A DNA stretch of 46,723 bases, taken from NCBI GenBank assembly GCA_002839435.1, contig PGYA01000061.1, positions 1 through 46,723 on the forward strand, read 5' to 3'. Under the pieces are notes generated by a model, which saw only the letters and a program-made list of their open reading frames with translations, was not told the origin of the DNA and ran no database searches. Below are positions 16,770 to 25,034 of the stretch, piece by piece. Numbering within the stretch: position 1 is the first letter of the stretch; each line of letters begins with the position of its first letter. Source of the DNA: Candidatus Riflebacteria bacterium HGW-Riflebacteria-2. Its GTDB lineage: Bacteria; Muiribacteriota; Ozemobacteria; Ozemobacterales; Ozemobacteraceae. A program made the translations under genes and the position numbers.

Positions 16770-18371
16770 ATGACCGAACAGACTTGCCTCAACTATCTTG
16801 GTGTGACCGGCTGCCACAACATTTACCTGAACAGACCGGTAGCAGAGCTTGTGGAAAGGGCTATTGTCGCCGGAGAAGGCCGCCTTGCCTCTAATGGCGC
16901 GCTTCTGGTCGACCGCAACAATGGCGAAAGATTTGGCAGATCGCCAAATGACCGTTTTATCGTTAAGACACCCGGCACTGAAGACGTCTGGTGGAGCGAT
17001 ATAAACCGCCCGATAGAACAGGAAAACTGGCAGAAGGTTTTTAAAATTGCCAGAGATTATCTCAAAAATCGCGATGTTTATGTATTCGACGGCTTTGCCG
17101 GGGCAGCTCCCGAATATCGACTGCAGGTAAGAGTTGTAGCAGAAAAAGCCTGGCATGCCCTTTTCTCAGAGACTCTCTTCGTCAACAGCAAAAATCCGGC
17201 TGAACTCAAAGAAATCCCCGACTTCACAGTTCTTGCCGTTCCCGACATGCGTATCCCTGAATGGAAAAGCATGGGCCTCAAATCAGAAGTCGCCATTCTG
17301 GTAAACTTCTCTGAAAAGATCGTTCTGATAGCCGGCTCACATTACGGCGGCGAAATCAAAAAAAGCATATTCTCGGTACTCAATTATCTGATGCCCAAGC
17401 GTGGCGTTTTTTCAATGCATTGTTCGGCCAACATCAGCCAGAATGGTGAGACTGCGCTGTTTTTCGGACTATCCGGCACCGGCAAAACCACCCTGTCAGC
17501 CGACCCTGAACGTCGTCTGATCGGTGACGACGAACACGGCTGGCACGATCATGGCGTCTTCAATTTTGAAGGCGGCTGCTATGCCAAGTGTATAAAACTC
17601 TCTCAGGAAGCCGAACCGCAGATTTTTAACGCAATAAGATTTGGTTCGATTCTCGAAAACGTAGTAGTCGATGAGCACCGCGTGCCTGATTTTGATTCAG
17701 ACGCCATCACTGAAAATACCAGAGCAACCTACCCCACCCAGCATATCGACAACTGTGTTCAGGAAGGCGTTGGCGGTCATCCGAAAAATGTATTCTTCCT
17801 GGCAGCTGACGCATTTGGCGTTCTGCCGCCTATTGCCCGTCTGTCTCCAGAACAGGCGATGTATCATTTTCTCTCAGGTTACACGGCCAAGCTGGCTGGT
17901 ACCGAATCAGGCATCACCGAACCAACGGCAACTTTCTCGGCCTGTTTTGGCGAACCTTTTATGGTGCTGCATCCTTTCACCTACGCCAAAATGCTGGGCG
18001 AATGCATGAAAAAACATGGCACCAAACTCTGGCTGGTTAACACCGGCTGGAGCGGCGGTTCCTACGGCACTGGCAGCCGCATGAAAATTAAGTATACCCG
18101 TGCCCTGCTCAGAGCCGCCCTTGATGGCCAGCTGGACAAGGTCGAATTCAAAAAAGATCCGATTTTTGCAGTTGAAGTGCCAAGTGAATGCCCTGGCGTG
18201 CCGGCTGAGATACTGACTCCGGTCAACACCTGGAAAGACAAAGCTGAATTCATCAAAACAGCCAACGACCTGGCAGCACGCTTCAATGTAAATTTCAAGA
18301 AATACGCTTCACAGTCAAGCCCGGAAGTATGCAACGCCGGACCGGTTGTGCGAGCAGAAGCAACCGCCTGA
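16770..18371 (+). CDS. pckA: Phosphoenolpyruvate carboxykinase (ATP)
   Basis: The 533-residue enzyme converts oxaloacetate and ATP to phosphoenolpyruvate, CO2 and ADP, the first committed step of gluconeogenesis. The ATP-type is shown by length and by motifs: RSPNDRFIV, the kinase-1a P-loop GLSGTGKTTLS starting near residue 233, IGDDEHGW for metal binding, and the later LSGYTAKLAGTE. The ATG at 16770 is preceded by AAGGAG; a longer frame reaching to 16650 has no support and would add 40 non-family residues. A weak promoter-like TTAAAC-18-TATATA lies at 16710-16739. It ends at a bidirectional terminator shared with clpX. Confidence 0.97.
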   Translation: MTEQTCLNYLGVTGCHNIYLNRPVAELVERAIVAGEGRLASNGALLVDRNNGERFGRSPNDRFIVKTPGTEDVWWSDINRPIEQENWQKVFKIARDYLKNRDVYVFDGFAGAAPEYRLQVRVVAEKAWHALFSETLFVNSKNPAELKEIPDFTVLAVPDMRIPEWKSMGLKSEVAILVNFSEKIVLIAGSHYGGEIKKSIFSVLNYLMPKRGVFSMHCSANISQNGETALFFGLSGTGKTTLSADPERRLIGDDEHGWHDHGVFNFEGGCYAKCIKLSQEAEPQIFNAIRFGSILENVVVDEHRVPDFDSDAITENTRATYPTQHIDNCVQEGVGGHPKNVFFLAADAFGVLPPIARLSPEQAMYHFLSGYTAKLAGTESGITEPTATFSACFGEPFMVLHPFTYAKMLGECMKKHGTKLWLVNTGWSGGSYGTGSRMKIKYTRALLRAALDGQLDKVEFKKDPIFAVEVPSECPGVPAEILTPVNTWKDKAEFIKTANDLAARFNVNFKKYASQSSPEVCNAGPVVRAEATA

Positions 18372-18392
18372 GCTTTAAGATAGCCTTCTGAA

Positions 18393-18435
18393 AAAAGCGG
18401 GGCCGTCCAGATGTTTCGGACGACCCCGCTTTTAT
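18393..18435. terminator. Bidirectional terminator between pckA and clpX
   Basis: A stem of about 14 bp (AAGCGGGGCCGTCC with GGACGACCCCGCTT, one mismatch) has A-rich sequence on the left and T-rich sequence on the right. It can end both the + strand pckA and the - strand clpX transcripts. Confidence 0.88.
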
Positions 18436-18452
18436 TGTATTTATTATTAGAC

Positions 18453-19787
18453 TCAGGCTGCGTCTTTTTGTGCTGCCGTCTCGAGCGCCAGCTGTTTTTC
18501 TGTCGCGGTTTCATTGATTTTAACAGTGGCTTCGCGCAGTTCACGCATAAAGTCTTCTTCCTGTTGTGCCAGCTGACGATCAACATAGTCAGAGGTAATG
18601 ACAATCTCTTTGCGATTGTTCTCACGCAGCATAAACATGTCGTTACGCAGAATACGTTCAAAAACCGCGCGCAGACCGCGAGCGCCTGTCTTCTTTTCGA
18701 GCGCGATATCGACAATGCGTTCCATGCCGCAGTCTTTAAAAACCAGTTCACAACCGTCGAGCTCGCAAAGCTTGGCATACTGGCGAATGATTGCATTTTT
18801 GGGTTCGCGCAGAATGCGCATGAATTCATGCTTACCCAGACCATTGAGAGCAACCTTGACCGGCAGACGCCCGATGAATTCTGGAATAAATCCGTATTCC
18901 ATGAAGTCCTCCGCCTCAGCCAGGTGGAAAAGACTGTAATCGGCCTTTTCTCTGGGCTGCGGATCATTGTTGAAGCCAATGAATGCACCCTTGCGCGTGC
19001 GCTTTTCGATGATCTTCTCAAGACCGACAAAGGCGCCGCCGCAGATAAAGAGGATGTGGCGGGTATCCATTTTCACGACCTGCTGCGAAGTCGGGTTCTT
19101 GCGACCAGCTGTCAGAGGCACATTGGCCACAGTACCTTCGATCAGCTTGAGGAATGCCTGCTGCACGCCTTCGCCTGATACATCGCGCGAAATAGAAACA
19201 TTGCTTGAAGTCTTGGTCTTCTTATCGATTTCGTCGAGGTAAACAATACCCTTCTGCGCCTCTTCAGCCTCGTAATTGGCATCTATCAACAACGAAAGCA
19301 AAACGTTTTCAACGTCGTCGCCGACATAGCCGGCTTCGGTAAAACTGGTGCAGTCGCCAATAGCGAAAGGTACCCGCAGGATCTTTGAAAGAGTGCGGGC
19401 CAGCAAGGTTTTGCCGCTACCGGTCGGGCCAAGTAGAAGAATGTTAGATTTTTCGAATTCGACATCGCTGTCGTCTATCATCGACAGAATCTTGTAATGA
19501 TTGTAAACAGCCAGTGAGATAACTTTTTTGGCGGTTTCCTGGCCGATAACGTATTCTGACAGCGCATCGAAAATCTTGCGTGGCGAGTATTCGCGAACGA
19601 TCTTCTTGAGATCAACCTTGTTCGGCTGGTCGCCTGATTTCAGAGAATTCCTGGTGCTGGCATCCTTACGTAAAAAAATGTCGCTGGCTGTAGAGACACA
19701 GCTTTTGCAAAGCAGCCCACCTTCAGTATTTTTAACAAAATCGCCACCCTTACGCAGGTCTTTTCCACAAAACACACAATAACTCAT
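18453..19787 (-). CDS. clpX: ATP-dependent Clp protease ATP-binding subunit ClpX
   Basis: The 444-residue AAA+ unfoldase feeds substrates to ClpP. An N-terminal C4 zinc-binding domain (CVFCG at 4-8, then CKSC) dimerises and recruits adaptors. The AAA+ core has Walker A GPTGSGKT at 120-127, the substrate loop EAGYVGDDVENVL, Walker B IVYLDEIDK, the long SRDVSGEGVQQAFLKLIEGT segment and the sensor-2 motif GARGLRAVFERIL. The C-terminal tail is helical and acidic/lysine-rich (about 405-444). clpP is not next to it, unlike in many genomes. The ATG is preceded by CTGGAG on its strand. It is downstream of the protease gene but separated by a terminator. Confidence 0.96.
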   Translation of the reverse strand: MSYCVFCGKDLRKGGDFVKNTEGGLLCKSCVSTASDIFLRKDASTRNSLKSGDQPNKVDLKKIVREYSPRKIFDALSEYVIGQETAKKVISLAVYNHYKILSMIDDSDVEFEKSNILLLGPTGSGKTLLARTLSKILRVPFAIGDCTSFTEAGYVGDDVENVLLSLLIDANYEAEEAQKGIVYLDEIDKKTKTSSNVSISRDVSGEGVQQAFLKLIEGTVANVPLTAGRKNPTSQQVVKMDTRHILFICGGAFVGLEKIIEKRTRKGAFIGFNNDPQPREKADYSLFHLAEAEDFMEYGFIPEFIGRLPVKVALNGLGKHEFMRILREPKNAIIRQYAKLCELDGCELVFKDCGMERIVDIALEKKTGARGLRAVFERILRNDMFMLRENNRKEIVITSDYVDRQLAQQEEDFMRELREATVKINETATEKQLALETAAQKDAA

Positions 19788-19868
19788 TTTAATCTCCAGT
19801 TAGGTATTAACCTGCAAGCAGGAACATATATTGTAACTCAAATCTGATCAGCTTTAAAGTCTTTGCAT

Positions 19869-19898
19869 AAAAAAAACTGCCGGCGGAGAGGCCGGCAG
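19869..19898 (-). terminator. Rho-independent terminator after the secreted protease gene
   Basis: On the - strand a perfect 8-bp stem (CTGCCGGC with GCCGGCAG) with a 6-base loop is followed by eight T. It separates the protease gene from clpX. Confidence 0.9.
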
Positions 19899-19915
19899 CT
19901 TTTTATCAGCGAATG

Positions 19916-21547
19916 TTATTCGTTGTGGGCTTCCTTGAACTGACTGATCCTTCTGATGTCAGAGGCGGTCAAAACGGCGCCATTGTAGCTGGCTGCAACG
20001 ATGCCGCGATCGGCAAACACTTTGTCGATGGCTTCGATGTTTTTGCCTTCGTTGAGGGTTTTGTCAGCTGTGATGATGGCGTTGTAACCATCGATGAACT
20101 TGCAGCTGCTGCTCTTGAGGTTGTAGTGGCTGGTGTAGATCAGAATGTCTGATACTTCTTTGCCCAGAGCTTTTCTGAGATCCCACAGAACGGCGCCCCA
20201 GATTTTGCCATCGGCATGAACTTCACCATGAATGTCTTCTGGGTAATGCAGGTCGTTTTCTACGTTGCGCAGGAAAGGCTTTTCCATTTTGGCGACGACC
20301 CATTCGCCAAGAAGCGGGTCATCAGTTACTGAGCAGGCGAAATAGTCAGCCTGACCTTCGTTAAGAGCTCCGGATTCTCCGCTGTAAGCCAGATACTTGA
20401 TCGAGTTGAGAACCGCGTGTGAATACTCATGATAGGCAACTGATGCTTCGCGGGCCAGGCAGTTGAACTTGTTACCGTCACCGAAGGCAACCATTCCCTG
20501 CCAGGGGCTGAAATAAGCATTGTCATAGTTGTCGCCGAGATGAACGACGGCTTTCATTGGACGATCGAGCTTGTCATGACCCAGGGTCTTGAAGAAGTCA
20601 TGAATAGTGGTGATGTAGTTATACATGCCAATTTCTTCAAAATGAGTATTCTCGGGTTCGTAAATATGAATGCTGTCTTCGCGATCAGATTCGGGGCCGT
20701 CTTCGTTATCGACGGCACAGAATTCGCCGGTGGGTGTGGTAGCCGTGAGATGCAGCAATTCTTCTTTGGTGATGTCGCATCTGAGCGGATTGGTCACATA
20801 TACGGCACCGAGACCGGTATGAAAATTCATTTCGTTGTTGACGTGCATAATGTCGCCGGTTTCGGCGTCTACCACTACTTCATAGTCTCCGAGCGGATTT
20901 TCGACTGCGAGTTTGGCAACATAAGCCATTCTGGCGGTGCCGTTTTCTTCGGCAACGATCTGAAGTTCAGCTTCAGGCACAGCGCGGAACTTGTCGGCCT
21001 TGATCGCCTGCTTGGCGAGACCGATAGCCTGATAGCGCTCGAGAGTGATCTGGTTGGTGATCTCGTTGATTTCGGGCAACGAACCATGGGCAAGGGTTAC
21101 AACGCCGTCCTTGTCAACGGTCAGTTCGATGGTCGCATTGCGCACGAAAACGCCGTCGATGATCATGTTCCAAGTCAGGTGAGTGACACCGTCATTTTCG
21201 AAATTTTTCATCATGCGCAGGAAATCAACATCTGATCTTGGCAAATTGAACAGTGCTGCATTTTCCTGGATATAATCACGGGCAGCTACGCCAATATTAC
21301 CGCTGAGCGGCGAAGAAAGCGTACCTCTAATGCTGGAAAGTCTGTTACCATCGTCGGTAACCGAAAGCATTTCGATACCTTCAACCATCGACTTGTTAGT
21401 GAACAGTTTGCGGATAAATTCCTGCGAAACCGTTACTTTTTTGGCAATTTTCTTGCCGGTATTGATCTGTGTAGGCGAAACGTCAAAAGCAAACGCCTGC
21501 GTACAACAAATGACCGCTGCAAATGCGGCAACCAGAACTTTCTTCAT
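19916..21547 (-). CDS. Secreted zinc metalloprotease, thermolysin/fungalysin type
   Basis: The 543-residue preproprotein has a Sec signal peptide (about 1-20, ending QAFA) and an FTP/PepSY-like propeptide (about 25-230) that probably inhibits and folds the enzyme. A gluzincin catalytic domain follows. The zinc site is H373-E-Y-S-H377 with the third ligand E397 in GALNEGQAD. A later GEVHADGKIWGAVLWDLR segment supplies the catalytic His region; this form looks closer to fungalysin (M36) than to classic thermolysin (M4). All catalytic residues seen are intact, so it should be active outside the cytoplasm. GGAGGAG precedes the ATG. It appears monocistronic. Confidence 0.9.
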   Translation of the reverse strand: MKKVLVAAFAAVICCTQAFAFDVSPTQINTGKKIAKKVTVSQEFIRKLFTNKSMVEGIEMLSVTDDGNRLSSIRGTLSSPLSGNIGVAARDYIQENAALFNLPRSDVDFLRMMKNFENDGVTHLTWNMIIDGVFVRNATIELTVDKDGVVTLAHGSLPEINEITNQITLERYQAIGLAKQAIKADKFRAVPEAELQIVAEENGTARMAYVAKLAVENPLGDYEVVVDAETGDIMHVNNEMNFHTGLGAVYVTNPLRCDITKEELLHLTATTPTGEFCAVDNEDGPESDREDSIHIYEPENTHFEEIGMYNYITTIHDFFKTLGHDKLDRPMKAVVHLGDNYDNAYFSPWQGMVAFGDGNKFNCLAREASVAYHEYSHAVLNSIKYLAYSGESGALNEGQADYFACSVTDDPLLGEWVVAKMEKPFLRNVENDLHYPEDIHGEVHADGKIWGAVLWDLRKALGKEVSDILIYTSHYNLKSSSCKFIDGYNAIITADKTLNEGKNIEAIDKVFADRGIVAASYNGAVLTASDIRRISQFKEAHNE

Positions 21548-21628
21548 ATTAGATACTCCTCCAGTTAATTACATATTTCAAGTTTAACACTCATAAGTCG
21601 GCAACCGCAAGAAAATATTAACTAAAAC

Positions 21629-21667
21629 CAGAAAAGAGACGGAGCCAAAGACTCTGTCTCTTTTCTG
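21629..21667 (-). terminator. Strong terminator after the tRNA cluster
   Basis: A 16-bp inverted repeat with one mismatch (21629-21644 with 21652-21667) and a 7-base loop lies 3 bases after the second tRNA-Glu. It is followed on the - strand by GTTTTAG. It would end a dnaG-rpoD-tRNA read-through transcript. Confidence 0.85.
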
Positions 21668-21669
21668 TG

Positions 21670-21742
<73 letters not shown>

Positions 21743-21784
21743 AAAACTGTTAACCCGGGCCAACCGGAAGTCAGCCGATGAAAG

Positions 21785-21857
<73 letters not shown>

Positions 21858-21879
21858 AAGACAAATATTTTCGCGAGCT

Positions 21880-21953
21880 TGGGCCCAGCAGGACTTGAAC
21901 CTGCGACAATCCGGTTATGAGCCGGAGGCTCTAACCAACTGAGCTATAGGCCC
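21880..21953 (-). tRNA. tRNA with CAT anticodon (Ile2 or elongator Met)
   Basis: The 74-base cloverleaf has acceptor GGGCCTA/TGGGCCC (one G-U pair), D-arm GCTCAGTTGGTTAGAGC, anticodon loop CTCATAA (anticodon CAT), T-loop TTCAAGT and discriminator A. CCA is not encoded. The acceptor begins G-G and pairs fully at position 1-72, so it is not the initiator. The sequence resembles tRNA-Ile2, where C34 would be modified to lysidine by TilS, but elongator Met cannot be excluded. Confidence 0.93.
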
Positions 21954-22005
21954 GCGACGCGACATTCATTGTAGCATAGTGCGGCTTTGCATGCAAGCAC
22001 TTTTT

Positions 22006-23139
22006 TTATTCCATGTAGAATTCTTTGAGCTTTTTAGAACGGCTCGGGTGCCTGAGTTTGCGCAAAGCTTTGGCTTCGATCTGCCGAATACGTTCGCGGG
22101 TGACGCCAAACTTCTGGCCGACCTCTTCGAGAGTGCGCTGCCAGCCATCTTCGAGACCAAAGCGGTATTTAATAACCCTTGATTCACGCTCTGTCAGCGT
22201 TGCCAGAACCTTGTTGATCTGTTCTTTGAGGATCAGATTGAACGCGGTTTCAGCCGGTGGCAGGGCCGATTTGTCTTCGACGAAATCGCCGAGATGCGAA
22301 TCTTCTTCGCCATTAATCGGTGTTTCGAGAGAAATCGGATCCATCGCGGTCTTCATGATGTTCTTGACTTTTTCGACCGGCAAACCGACTTCGACAGCCA
22401 GTTCTTCTACTGCCGGGTCGCGACCAAGCTTCTGCACCAACTTACGCGACGCCTTGCGCAGCTTGTTGATAGTCTCAACCATATGTACCGGAATTCTTAT
22501 GGTACGAGCCTGATCGGCAATGGCGCGGGTAATCGCCTGGCGGATCCACCAGATGGCATAAGTCGAAAACTTGTAACCCTTGCGGTATTTGAACTTTTCG
22601 ACTGCCCTGATAAGGCCTTGATTGCCTTCCTGGATAAGGTCGAGAAACAGAAGACCGCGCTTGGTATACTTTTTGGCAACAGAAACAACCAGCCTGAGAT
22701 TGGCTTCGATCAACTTGCGCTGAGCTTCTGCGTCACCGTGCTCGATACGCTTGGCGAGAGTGACTTCTTCCTGCATGGTGAGAAGCCGAATTTTGCCGAT
22801 TTCGCGTAAATAAACGCGCACCGAGTCATCGATATCGTCAAAATCCTGCTGCTGCTTGTCTTCTTCTTCCTTTTTATCTTCAGCAACCGGCAGTTTCTTG
22901 TCGAGCCTTACTTCATCATCGTCAACCAGCTCGACACTCTTGTCCATAAGCTCGTTGATAATGTCTTCAAAGGCTTCGGTAGGCAAGCCATCCGGCAGAA
23001 GCCGGTTGATTTCCTGGTATGACAGATAACCCTGCCGGGTTCCTATTTCTATAAGCTCAGCTCTAACTTCTTCGAGCGTCAGCGTTTCTTTTTTTCGAGC
23101 AACCTTACCTTTGGCCTGTGCGGCCTGCTCAGTAGTCAT
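22006..23139 (-). CDS. rpoD: RNA polymerase primary sigma factor RpoD
   Basis: This 377-residue sigma-70 has a short region 1.1 (about 20-75), an acidic/lysine linker, region 1.2 (DDSVRVYLREIGKIRLLT), and region 2 with the -10 recognition helix YKFSTYAIWWIRQAITRAIADQ. Region 3 and region 4 follow; the -35 helix-turn-helix is TLEEVGQKFGVTRERIRQIE. The non-conserved insert of E. coli sigma-70 is absent, as in many non-proteobacteria. It lies 24 bases after dnaG in the classic dnaG-rpoD order, with no rpsU. Three tRNA genes start 52 bases after its stop with no terminator between. Confidence 0.97.
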   Translation of the reverse strand: MTTEQAAQAKGKVARKKETLTLEEVRAELIEIGTRQGYLSYQEINRLLPDGLPTEAFEDIINELMDKSVELVDDDEVRLDKKLPVAEDKKEEEDKQQQDFDDIDDSVRVYLREIGKIRLLTMQEEVTLAKRIEHGDAEAQRKLIEANLRLVVSVAKKYTKRGLLFLDLIQEGNQGLIRAVEKFKYRKGYKFSTYAIWWIRQAITRAIADQARTIRIPVHMVETINKLRKASRKLVQKLGRDPAVEELAVEVGLPVEKVKNIMKTAMDPISLETPINGEEDSHLGDFVEDKSALPPAETAFNLILKEQINKVLATLTERESRVIKYRFGLEDGWQRTLEEVGQKFGVTRERIRQIEAKALRKLRHPSRSKKLKEFYME

Positions 23140-23163
23140 AATTTAGCCTCATTCTGGAGTGAA

Positions 23164-24936
23164 TCAATACAACATATCCATTTTACGTTTGATGTCCAAC
23201 TGCTCCATGCTCAGCTGCCCCATCAGAGCATCGTCTCCAGCTCTTTCCGCTTCTCTGATGTGCTGCTGTAACGCCTTCAATTCATGGTCAAGCCGGTGTC
23301 GCACCAGGCCCTTCACGCATTCCATGAAGGGCTCTGGCGGTCGGTCTCCGAGAGTTGTTATCAACTCGCTGAGTCGCGATACCAGAGCCGGATCGTCGAG
23401 TGCTGCAAGAATTTCTGCTGGTTTTAACGAACCACCGGCCGCTTCCTGTTGAAGATGTATTTCTTCAAATATTGTTCGTAAGCGGGGGTCGGAAAAATCA
23501 TCAGGGGCGAGCAGCGCCCTGACACGATCGAGTTCTTCCGGGTGCTCAAGCAAGTGCATGAGAACCCATTCCTGACGCTGAATTTCGGCATTCAGACGGG
23601 GCGAGACGAAGTTTCTTCTCTTTTGAGGTTCTGCGGGCTCTGCCGTAACCCCGCTTGAAAACTCCTTCTCAAGAACAAGAGGATCCACGTCCAGCAGTTT
23701 CGAGATTTTTCGTGTTACTTCACTTCTCGCAATTGAACTGTGAATAGCAGGGACCAGCTCTTTAAATTCCTGAATAAGCTTTTCCTTTACGGTAATTTCG
23801 AGGGGAGGCTTCAAACCACGGGTATGAGTCTCAATGAGAAAAGTATATATATCACTGGCTTTTTCAAGCAGTTTTTTAAAGCTTTCAGCACCTTCGCGCA
23901 TAACAAAACTGTCGGGGTCGTCAGCCGGATCGGCAAAACTGATAACCCTGGCATTGACCGGGGCGTCTTTCTGCATCGAAATAGCGCGCAGAGTGGCTCG
24001 CTGTCCGGCCGTATCGGCATCATAGCAGAAATAAATCGTCTCGCAGTTGCGGGCCAGCATCTGCACCTGATCGGGCGAGATCGCGGTACCCAGTGATGCC
24101 ACGGCATTTCTGATGCCGTTCTGCCAGAGACTGGTGACATCGAGATAGCCTTCAACAACAATGACTGAGTTAAGACGTCTGATGGCCGGAAGGGCCTCGC
24201 GGAAGTTATAGAGCATTCTACGCTTGTTGAAGGTTTCACCTTCAGCGCTGTTCAGATACTTGGGCTCATCTTCGGCTACCAGCACACGGCCACCAAATCC
24301 GGCTACCCTTCCGTGTACATCAAAAATAGGAATCATCAGGCGATTGCGAAAGACATCATAATAACCATCGCCTTGATTTCTCGGGCGGATCAAACCAGCT
24401 TTTTCGAGCGACTGTTGATCTTCCTGAGCCTTGCCAAAACGTTTTACTATTGAATCCCAGGCGTCCGGGGCAACGCCAAGCCTGAATTTTCTGGCTGTTT
24501 CATCTGTAATTTTGCGCTTTTTAAGATAGTTTCTGGCGGCGGCACCGGTAGCGCTGTCATACAGGCACTGTTCATAAAATTTGCTCGCCATGTCGAGAAA
24601 ATTATAGAGATCGGCACGCTTTTCGATCTCAGGGTCGTTTTCTTCTGGGATTGCCACGCCACAGCGGGCGGCCAGATGGCGAACAGCCTCGGGAAAGTTC
24701 TGGTGCTCAAGTTCCATCAAAAAGCGAAAAACGTCGCCGCCTTTTCCGCAACCAAAGCAATGATAAATCTGCTTATCGGCAATCACATGAAAACTCGGGG
24801 TCTTCTCTTTATGGAAAGGACACAAAGCCTTGTAACTGTTACCTGAGGGAATCAGCCGCACATGCTCACCGATAATCTGTATGATATCGGTTCTCTCTCT
24901 TATCAACGCTATTATTTCGTTTGAAATAAAGCCCAA
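23164..24936 (-). CDS. dnaG: DNA primase
   Basis: From a TTG at 24936 the enzyme has 590 residues and makes RNA primers for replication. A CHC2 zinc site is C39, H42, C60, C63. The catalytic RNA-polymerase domain contains a TOPRIM fold (VIVVEGYLDV, YFCYDADTAGQRA). A C-terminal helicase-binding region follows. I chose this start because AGGGG lies 6 bases before the TTG and the protein then begins MGFISNEIIALIRERTDI, as in other primases. The longer frame starts at TTG 25014, but that triplet is the first half of a -35 box and the extra 26 residues do not match primases. rpoD follows by 24 bases. Confidence 0.93.
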   Translation of the reverse strand: MGFISNEIIALIRERTDIIQIIGEHVRLIPSGNSYKALCPFHKEKTPSFHVIADKQIYHCFGCGKGGDVFRFLMELEHQNFPEAVRHLAARCGVAIPEENDPEIEKRADLYNFLDMASKFYEQCLYDSATGAAARNYLKKRKITDETARKFRLGVAPDAWDSIVKRFGKAQEDQQSLEKAGLIRPRNQGDGYYDVFRNRLMIPIFDVHGRVAGFGGRVLVAEDEPKYLNSAEGETFNKRRMLYNFREALPAIRRLNSVIVVEGYLDVTSLWQNGIRNAVASLGTAISPDQVQMLARNCETIYFCYDADTAGQRATLRAISMQKDAPVNARVISFADPADDPDSFVMREGAESFKKLLEKASDIYTFLIETHTRGLKPPLEITVKEKLIQEFKELVPAIHSSIARSEVTRKISKLLDVDPLVLEKEFSSGVTAEPAEPQKRRNFVSPRLNAEIQRQEWVLMHLLEHPEELDRVRALLAPDDFSDPRLRTIFEEIHLQQEAAGGSLKPAEILAALDDPALVSRLSELITTLGDRPPEPFMECVKGLVRHRLDHELKALQQHIREAERAGDDALMGQLSMEQLDIKRKMDMLY

Positions 24937-24985
24937 GAAAAACCCCTGACCCAAGAAAACGTACAAAACCCGACACGAACTTGCA

Positions 24986-25014
24986 ATGTTATTGCAATTT
25001 CGGCAAAATGTCAA
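24986..25014 (-). promoter_or_regulatory. Promoter of the dnaG-rpoD operon with palindromic operator candidate
   Basis: On the - strand TTGACA (25014-25009) and TAACAT (24991-24986) are exactly 17 bases apart. A perfect inverted repeat TTGCAAT-3-ATTGCAA (24981-24997) covers the -10 box, where a regulator could block RNA polymerase. Confidence 0.75.
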
Positions 25015-25034
25015 CAGGCAAAATCGCTTGGAGA

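Noticed and set aside
18062..19030. 322-codon open frame on - across pckA end, terminator and clpX
   Set aside because: It overlaps two clear genes in another frame and runs through a terminator hairpin.
20540..21235. 231-codon open frame on + opposite the metalloprotease gene
   Set aside because: It is antisense to a clear protease with HEYSH zinc site, has no ribosome binding site and no recognisable domain.
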